Shown here piece after piece: positions 57,909-64,000 of a stretch of 64,000 bases of DNA. The notes under the pieces are model-generated. The model saw nothing but the letters and a program-made list of their open reading frames with translations. It did no database searches and was not told the DNA's origin. The position numbers and the translations under genes are program-made. Each line of letters begins with the position of its first letter. Position 1 is the first letter of the stretch. Source of the stretch: Kappaphycus alvarezii (lineage: Eukaryota; Rhodophyta; Florideophyceae; Gigartinales; Solieriaceae); NCBI GenBank assembly GCA_002205965.3, contig NADL03000008.1, positions 248,001 to 312,000 of the forward strand, in the 5' to 3' direction.

Positions 57909-59196
57909 TCAATGCCTTCCAACAACCACTCCTTCAAACCTTCCTCCTTCCCCGTCCTCAGCAATATCCTCTCCACGTCCCAATAACTTCTTCCTTATTC
58001 CGTAGCTCGGCGCAGCTTTCGGCAACTCCCTCACCATCCTATCACTCTCCAAGTCCGCAGCTTCCTCCTCCTCGTCCACCTCCCCTACTCCAGCCCTCGC
58101 CATATATTTTAACCGTTCCCGTCCCATCCCGCCTTCTTCTTCTCCCATCTTTCTCCTCTCCAAGTCCCGCAACCGGTTCAACTTATCCACTTCAGCCAAC
58201 GCCATCGCAACATCCGGCAGCTCTGTCTTTCCCTTCTCCCGTCCAATCCCCTGATCGCCTCTCCATTTCCACCTCCGCCCCCCAACTCAGCCTTTCCCAC
58301 ACTACCACTTCCATACCCTTCAAACCTCCCGTCCACTTTACCGTTCCCCCTTTTCCCCATTTGCTTTGCTCAGTATCCGATCTACCCCACTAAAAACCTT
58401 CGAAACAATCTCACCATCTCCAATACATCAGCCTCCGACATTTCATCCCTTTCCGCACCCTCATTCTCACCCCTTCCCTCTCGTCCCACCCTCGCACCAC
58501 TGTATCACTCTCCTTCCCCCTCCCTCCCTCTCCTGCCCACCCAACCCTCCCCACACATCCTTCCCATCCCCCTCCCCTCCCATTCGTCCCCACCTTTGCT
58601 ACCCCCCTCTCCCTCATTCTCATCTCTCTCCATCCTCGCCAAACTCTCCCTAATCCATTCGCCCCCATACCCCATTTATCCCACCAGCCTTCGACCCTTC
58701 ACTCATACCCTTCAGCCCGCCCACCCTTTCAAATTTCTTCTGGGCATCATCATCAACCCTCGTCCCGTTTCGCTCCCCGTCGCGGCCCCACTTTTTAACC
58801 CAAGCCATTTTCCGATCGACTGAAAAATTTCCTCCGCAACTGAGCTCCCCTTATCCTCTCCACCTTCCCCTCATATCCCCCCGTTTCCATTCCCCGACCC
58901 TCCGCTCCGTATCTCTATCACCCCCTTCACCGCCTCGATATCTGTCCGAGCTGCGAAGAGCTCCATGTGCTGCCCGCTGAGAAGTAAGTAGTCGTTCGTA
59001 GGCGAGTGCGTGATGTCGGAGTGGTCAATAGCCCGTAATTTGGGATGGAGGCGGGGACGAGGGTAAGGGTGTGATAGTAGTGACGGTGATCGAGGTGAGA
59101 CGAATGGGACAGAGACGGAAGAGGGGTGCTATTGGTGGGAAGAAGTTTGAGCGACAAGGAAACGGCTGCCAGAAGCAGGGCATAGCAAGGAGGCAT
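57909..59196 (-). CDS. Possible host gene, charged product, frames broken; function unknown
   Basis: Several minus-strand frames look protein-like. One opens at 59196 with a hydrophobic start (MPPCYALLLAAVSLSLKLLP) like a signal peptide, then TLTLVPASIPNYGLLTTPTS; in the next frame it continues with HMELFAARTDIEAVKGVIEI. At the far end, 58205-57909 gives MALAEVDKLNRLRDLERRKM, then GRERLKYMARAGVGEVDEEE, an acidic, coiled-coil-like stretch. Whether these are one gene, two genes or chance is unclear. The plus strand here is C-rich and would make equally long Pro/Ser frames. Confidence 0.3.
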
Positions 59197-60241
59197 TGTT
59201 GGCCGTCACAGGGTAGAGAGGGCGTTATGGGCCTATTCCTCGTCCTCGAGGGACGAAGTGAGGGAAAGGATAGAAATGGGAACGATGGTGTTGCTGGCAT
59301 ATTGAGGCAAGGAGAGGGGGACAGTGGATTGAATCCAAATTACAATTCGAACCAGTTGTGAAATCGAGGCCTTGAGCGGGCTTTGGACGGCAGAGATTTG
59401 CAGTGTGAGAGCACTCGAAAAGCGAGACAATCCTACACATTATTTTTGCTCTGAAAGCATTGAATTCGAGGTTGAAAATGGTAAAATGGTAAATGGTGCT
59501 CATCGGGAGATTCACAAAAGGTTGAATGAGAGGTAGTTGATAAGTTACAGTTGCATCAGAGGTTGGTTGAGGCTAGTCTGCATGGTCATTCCTAATGGTG
59601 GAGGCCCAATTCCTCGGTGGCGCGGTTGACCTACGCGTCCTTGGATTCTTGGGTTGTAAAGATAGTACTGGATGGCGAATACTCGCTTGCGGGTTTTAAT
59701 TGCGGTGAAGGGAGACATTCCAAAATCATTCTAAATGGAAAAACCGAAAGAATTTTTTTATCGAGACGTAACGTGTGAGGTATCCTGTCCATGTACCGTA
59801 CGGAAAGAATTGCGCACCTTCTGGATGGTGGGCAATGCGTAACTCATTGCTCCTTTCAGACCGTAGCAGTGAGGGTCCCGCGTCCAAGACCGGTTTTTGT
59901 TCAGGAGACAGGTAGGAGTTGGCTGCCATCACAGACCATACGCCTGTAGATTTTAGAGCCTTGCGCGCGAAAAATCCGACAAATCAATAACACTGCTTTC
60001 AGTAGGACAGAATGGGTGCATGCCGAGAAATGCCATATCACCAAATCGCCAGAGTATTGTTTGGTTGAAGTAAAAAATATTTGACTGACATCAGTCCATC
60101 AGTCTACCAGTTCACGAAAGTGTCTTAATCAAATAAGAACCCAACCGGCGCGAAACTCCTCCCGGATCTGGTCAGGCCGCAATGGTTGGTTCCACCCGGA
60201 ACCATCTGAACCTACTCCGGGGGCAACCTCTTCCGATCTAA
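59197..60241. other. Spacer before the Harbinger elements
   Basis: No gene is recognised. Confidence 0.45.
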
Positions 60242-60988
60242 ATGCGAATCTTAATTCAACTGAAACTGTGTCTCCCTTCTTCCATCCCAAACAACGAAAC
60301 CGCCAACAAAAAACATAAGAAGAAAACAAGCCGCGCTGGTGCACCGAACTATTCCCATGATGAAGTCGAAGCTCTATTAGATTTTGTGGCCGAGGTCGAA
60401 CCACTAGGGGCCAATATTGGGCGGAAGAGCCGCGAAGTTCGACAAGTGGTCTATAGAAAACAGTCGTCCAAAACGCGATCATGGTTCCTCAAAAACAAGT
60501 TTGATAAACTTGCAAACGCCCGCAAAAAGACTGGAGATCCAAGCTGTCCGCCTGCCGTTCGTCGAGCCAACAAATCGCTCGTGGAATTCAAAACAAATGC
60601 GCAGCTGAGGTACTGGGAACAGATGAAGGATGAAGGGGGTAATAATGAAGAAAACAGTCTTGCTGTGGAGGGAGGTGGGAAACGATGGAATAATCGTAAC
60701 TCATCGGTGCTCAGCGACAAAGCCCTCTTGGGGCGGCTGACACACCTTCTAAATGCTCAAAGACGAGCACAGTAGACGTAGAGATGAGGGGAATGTGGAA
60801 AAAATGACTGAGAATCTTGGCGCGATATCTCGGGCGTTCGGGTCGGAAGACACATTGAGTGAGGAGCAGATTAAGAAAGTAGTCAAAGAGGAAGTTCAGG
60901 AGAGTCTCAGTCCGACCAATGCGCTTCTGTAAAACATGGCAGCGATGCTGCGAGAGCTATCAAAGAAACAAGAGAGAAAGGAAGCATG
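60242..60988 (+). CDS. SANT/Myb-like (DUF6818-type) accessory protein of element A
   Basis: After a short start the product has NYSHDEVEALLDFVAEVEPL and GANIGRKS, then FDKLANARKKTGDPSCPPAV and RRANKS, the trihelix-like domain that in fungi and oomycetes goes by DUF6818 and is found with Harbinger transposases. It binds DNA and is thought to bring the transposase to the element ends. The frame ends at 60775; a continuing frame (60800-60988) gives a coiled coil (EEQIKKVVKEEVQESLSPTN, then LRELSKKQERKEA), with one stop inside. The tryptophan-containing middle of the domain seems replaced by a frame-altered stretch (VRQVVYRKQSSKTRSW), so it may be damaged. Confidence 0.75.
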
Positions 60989-61016
60989 ACAATCGATTTG
61001 TAAAGGAAGTGTAGCT

Positions 61017-61763
61017 TTACAGTTCTTGTGTTCTCTGACATCTTGTGCGAATCTGATTAAAGCCAACAAAGCGCGTTCTGTAGTTGAAAAGGTGGAAACA
61101 GATCGTCAACAAGCGTAATCGTTTTTCTGCATCTGCTGGAAGAGGCACTTTAAGCCTAGCGAAAGGGGCCTTAATAGCTCTCACTACCCATTCAGCACTT
61201 TGACTCTCACTGGGCATTAAGCGCTGCAGAATAAGATCGGTGGTTGCTAGAGCAACAAAATCAGGAATATCGCTTGTCTCATTGGACTTTTGAACGTGAA
61301 GTATCTTTCCGTTCGTAGTTCTAGAGTTTTCAACAAATGCTGAATCTCCGAGAATCGCCATGCATGGCGGTGTCATCTCATCAAAAAGCTTAGGGTAGTA
61401 CAGACTAGAGACCGTAGCCAGCTTTGTATCATGCCAGCTACCGTGATAGTTCACGGCAGCATTGATTAGTTCCCCGAAGAAGTTAAACACGAATAAATTT
61501 GTAACCTCCACGCCTTGCGTGGAGCCCTCAAAGTAAGCATTCTGCAGATTTGGTTCCGTGTACTCAGCGCATGGAATTCTTCCTCTATCCGTTATTGCAA
61601 ACACGCCAGTCAGGAATGTACCGTTTATGCGGTTATCTCGCAACAAATCGGCAGATGCCTTCATTTCTTGACATTTAGGCCACCTTATCTCGAAGTCTTT
61701 CTTTTCCTTGTTAACAACGATTTTTCGCAGAATCTGAAGTCCATAATCAAGCCATGCCCCCAC
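61017..61763 (-). CDS. PIF/Harbinger transposase (DDE_Tnp4 type), element A, N-truncated
   Basis: The frame reads DYGLQILRKIV, then FAITDRGRIPCAEYTEPNLQ, where family members have D (as in VDG or MDG) before the RxPC block; the first Asp is in AITDRG. The next blocks are NAYFEGSTQGVEVTNLFVFN, AAVNYHGSWHDTKLATVSSL (second Asp, in SWHD), CMAILGDSAFVEN (in GDSAF), and AEWVVRAIKAPFARLKVPLP (the acidic Glu in AEW). So all expected catalytic residues look present. It continues to RLRLLTICFHLFNYRTRFVG near the C-terminus. The frame is intact for 248 codons but lacks the first 80-100 residues of a usual transposase. Confidence 0.88.
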   Translation of the reverse strand: MGAWLDYGLQILRKIVVNKEKKDFEIRWPKCQEMKASADLLRDNRINGTFLTGVFAITDRGRIPCAEYTEPNLQNAYFEGSTQGVEVTNLFVFNFFGELINAAVNYHGSWHDTKLATVSSLYYPKLFDEMTPPCMAILGDSAFVENSRTTNGKILHVQKSNETSDIPDFVALATTDLILQRLMPSESQSAEWVVRAIKAPFARLKVPLPADAEKRLRLLTICFHLFNYRTRFVGFNQIRTRCQRTQEL

Positions 61764-61794
61764 AATGCTATCGGTAATACCGAATATTGGACAC

Positions 61795-62455
61795 AGATTT
61801 TGACACGCAGGATGCGAGGAACCAGAATCTGTCCGGCGTGGCGGGTGGTGAGATGGGAGAACTGTATCAGTCGCTTTCTCAGACGTGTGAAGAGCGGGAC
61901 TATTTAAAAGAAAAGGACTCAGAAAAGACCCCCAAGAAGAGAAGGGCAGAATGAAAAGGAGCGTATGGGCCGTAGTTTGGTTGAGATGGCGTTGCGTGGG
62001 AAGAGATCGAGGGAGACTGGCGGAAGCGAGGACATTAAAGGCGGTGCAGGTTATGTAAGCGTCGATAGGAGCAACGTTGGGAGCCGAAATGGAAGCGCTG
62101 AGGATGACGGATGTGATAAGATAGAGGTCGTGGAAGCGTCAAACTGAAGCGCGAGAAAGGTGCCGCGACCCAGAGCGACTAGCTATAACATGGGTATGGA
62201 GCTGTTTCGCTTCGCCAAACAAATGAAAGAGGCGGATATCGTTCGAATGAAGTTGGAGCGTGAGAAGCTCGGCTTCGAGCGAGAAAAGTACGAAAATTAA
62301 CTCTCCTAGCGCGACATAGACCGCGAGGAGCAGCGTGAGGAGCGTGAGGACGCGCAGAGGTTAGAATTGGAGAAGTTGAAAATCATTTTGTCGCCTTTAA
62401 TAGGCGCTCTGAGTAGTACAGCGGGGAAGTCGCTAACCGAACGAGATCAATAATT
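61795..62455 (+). pseudogene. Accessory coiled-coil protein of element B, broken
   Basis: Three plus-strand frames, broken by stops, give KRPPRREG, then NMGMELFRFAKQMKEADIVR with MKLEREKLGFEREKYEN, then REEQREEREDAQRLELEKLK. The latter two are the long basic-acidic coiled coil usual at the C-terminus of Harbinger-linked SANT/Myb-like proteins. No intact SANT domain was seen in front. The assignment rests mainly on the coiled coil and the position. Confidence 0.55.
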
Positions 62456-62625
62456 TGGAAAGCATCTAGTACTATGAAATGTGGGTACACATGACGGAGA
62501 TTCCCTACAAGGCTTGCGCTTGATGATGCTCGCCGCGGAAAGACTTTTTCTTCACTCCTCAAGAAACTAAATCCCCACGATCGTTCACGTATTCCTTCAA
62601 GGACTGCGGCAGGCAACGGAAGTAG

Positions 62626-63605
62626 TCAGATATCTTGTTCCGGTAGATGTAGTTTCTGAAGCCCCAAAGTGAGATCGTAGATATACAAAGCAATCCCACC
62701 GGGGACTCCCATATCCATATTGTTCTTTTGGGCAACAATCGGGAAGTAATTATTCACATCCGCAAACACACACACGACGGTGATTCTAACTTTCGACATC
62801 GACGTGATGAATGCTCTCTGATTGGTATTTAGGTTCCTGTCCTGGAATGGGACTTTCATATAATGACGCCAGTTGTATCCGAATCGCCGTACGCAACATA
62901 CTGAACTCCGTCGATGAGGAGGGAGTCGGAGAGGCTATGTTATGTGCCGCTACATATTTACATGTGCCACTCATTTCGACGATCCTCCACAGGGCCGTGT
63001 GCATGCAGAATGATTCCGTCCGGTGTGTTAAGGGCTGGTACTTAATGGCATGCTTGCGGTTATTCCGTTGTATACTAGTCGCTTGCATGTCCCCTTTTGG
63101 ACGTGCGAAATAGACGACCGCCCGTCTATGAAGCCAACACAAGTTGGCAAAGCAGCCCCTTTTCGTGTATAGCATTTGATAATGTCTAGGCACATTTCTA
63201 TAAGCACTGTACCAAAATTGGATCGAGTAGAAGTTGTCCGCGTGAACTCACTAGGTGCTCTATTGCCTCCCAGAAAATATCAGAGAGTTGGAAGCTGCGC
63301 TTTCCGAAGAGCTCTTCCAGATAGCACCAGCGATCTGGTACGGCTATTCTGCGCAAGATGACGCAAGTGGCCAAAACCTGTGTGAGTCCACACCTGTTTC
63401 GCTTTGTATAAATCTGCGTAACAGGCCAGACTATCAGGGGAACGAAGCGAATTATATCGCCAAAACTGAGGCGGAACTTTTCTAGAGCTTCCTTGTCGCT
63501 GAATTGGTTGAAGTTAAAGATAAGTGCGTGGCAGCAATTCTTGACGATCTTTCCAAGGCAATCTAATTTTTTTGCTTTTAATAAGCGTATTTCATTGCCG
63601 TACAC
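62626..63605 (-). pseudogene. PIF/Harbinger transposase of element B, frames broken
   Basis: From 63605 down, an intact N-terminal frame of 135 codons includes RCGLTQVLATCVILRRIAVP and RWCYLEELFGKRSFQLSDIF, the typical helix-turn-helix region of this branch. The next frames read CVGFIDGR (first Asp), RPKGDMQATSIQRNNRKHAI then KYQ, a stretch near HAHGPVEDRR, and MKVPFQDRNLNTNQRAFITS followed by MSKVRITVVCVFADVNNYFP (the acidic region near the C-terminus). At least three frame changes occur between 63198 and 62790. Where the family has E before W/T-F, the frame here has V-C-V-F, so the Glu may be lost. Confidence 0.75.
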
Positions 63606-64000
63606 ACAACTTCGCTCGCGAATCCGAAGACGGATTCTGAAGAGCCACGCTTAATGTACCGTTAGCTCACAGCCATGAGCTCCACGATGAGGAGACCTGC
63701 ACGATGTTTGCAGTGCGAGAGTGTGAGCTCCTTCTGACACATGTTGAGGGGGGCGTGCTGCTACTCCCAACCGCCATCAAGTCCGCGAAGCGTAAACGCA
63801 AAACCAAATTTGAGAAATGAAGTCAGGGTATGTCAGCAATGCACACGATGCTAATACTGCGCCGGAATTTCTGCAGAATTATTGGCCGGGTAAACTTTCT
63901 ATTACCGCAGAATGTGTTCTTGAATGTCCGGGAACACCCCAAATAAAGTACAGTAGGCGATCTTATAGTTTAAAAACTATAAAGCAGCCCCTTTTTCGAA
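63606..64000. other. Right-end spacer
   Basis: No gene is recognised. A weak TACAGTA word is at 63948 and a short palindrome (TTATAGTTT AA AAACTATAA) at 63963-63982. Confidence 0.4.

Larger units (their letters stand above)
60242..61763. mobile_element. PIF/Harbinger element A, accessory gene and transposase converging
   Basis: A SANT/Myb-like gene on plus (60242-60988) and a DDE transposase on minus (61017-61763) face each other 28 bp apart. This two-gene layout, DNA-binding accessory protein plus transposase, is the rule in PIF/Harbinger elements. The transposase begins inside the family sequence, so its N-terminus is lost, apparently at the junction with element B. Terminal inverted repeats were not found. 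Confidence 0.8.
61795..63605. mobile_element. PIF/Harbinger element B, adjoining element A
   Basis: A second accessory gene (plus, 61795-62455) and a second, different transposase (minus, 62626-63605) are arranged tail to tail as in element A. The transposase sequence belongs to another branch than that of element A, so this is not a duplication. Confidence 0.75.

Noticed and set aside
57839-58393. Open plus-strand frame of 184 codons, Pro/Ser-rich
   Set aside because: Product of C-rich DNA; the opposite strand gives a more protein-like sequence. Neither is certain.
63963-63982. TTATAGTTT-AA-AAACTATAA palindrome
   Set aside because: Short, AT-only type; expected by chance in AT-rich spacers.
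1-64000. tRNA, rRNA and CRISPR arrays
   Set aside because: No TTCGANNC arm with a matching acceptor, no rRNA core strings, and no regular spacer-repeat array were seen on either strand.
1-64000. LTR or other virus-like elements
   Set aside because: No paired long terminal repeats and no protease, integrase, capsid or envelope signals; all reverse transcriptases here are of the LINE type.

Overview
The window looks like nuclear DNA of a filamentous or early-diverging fungus, perhaps a chytrid; the species cannot be fixed from sequence alone. The evidence is the set of host genes: a CYC8/SSN6-type TPR co-repressor (118-2410, minus), a single-domain adenylylsulfate (APS) kinase of the MET14 type (52258-52873, minus) and a protein O-mannosyltransferase (54928-56662, minus). 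The last has a short GT...AG intron. Two further genes look like host genes but are not recognised: 50993-51518 (plus) and, more doubtfully, 57909-59196 (minus). Host genes sit at the two ends of the window, and their sense-strand leaders tend to be CT-rich.

From about 8 kb to 50.5 kb the window is a mobile-element graveyard broken by AT-rich, gene-free blocks (10.5-18.4 kb and 29.7-32.6 kb). In order it holds: a LINE fragment (8.1-9.0 kb); a composite repeat module (10.0-10.5 kb); a decayed Helitron with Rep-like and Pif1-helicase regions (18.6-23.3 kb); a MITE (24.0-24.3 kb); a long hairpin (25.45-25.55 kb); two LINE relics (25.6-26.1 and 27.6-29.7 kb); a near-perfect 54-bp palindrome (30.05 kb); a LINE relic with a head-to-head second copy (32.7-35.9 kb); a DNA transposon of unassigned superfamily with palindromic subterminal repeats (36.3-38.2 kb); a pogo-like transposon (38.5-40.8 kb); a second MITE (40.9-41.3 kb); a LINE 3' fragment (41.6-42.4 kb); a second copy of the composite module (43.1-43.5 kb); a nearly whole LINE with zinc fingers, reverse transcriptase and restriction-like endonuclease (43.9-47.4 kb); and another LINE (47.9-50.5 kb). 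Two PIF/Harbinger elements lie side by side at 60.2-63.6 kb, each with a SANT/Myb-like accessory protein opposite its transposase.

Two patterns run through the whole window. One is a frequent palindromic word, GTACAGTACTGTAC and its parts, concentrated in intergenic DNA. The other is a scatter of one-base losses in otherwise well-conserved host genes, where the protein stays conserved across each frame change. Introns cannot explain these losses. They point to base-level assembly error, or less likely to very recent decay, so every 'broken' call here should be read with that in mind. No tRNA, rRNA or CRISPR array was found, and no LTR or other virus-like element.
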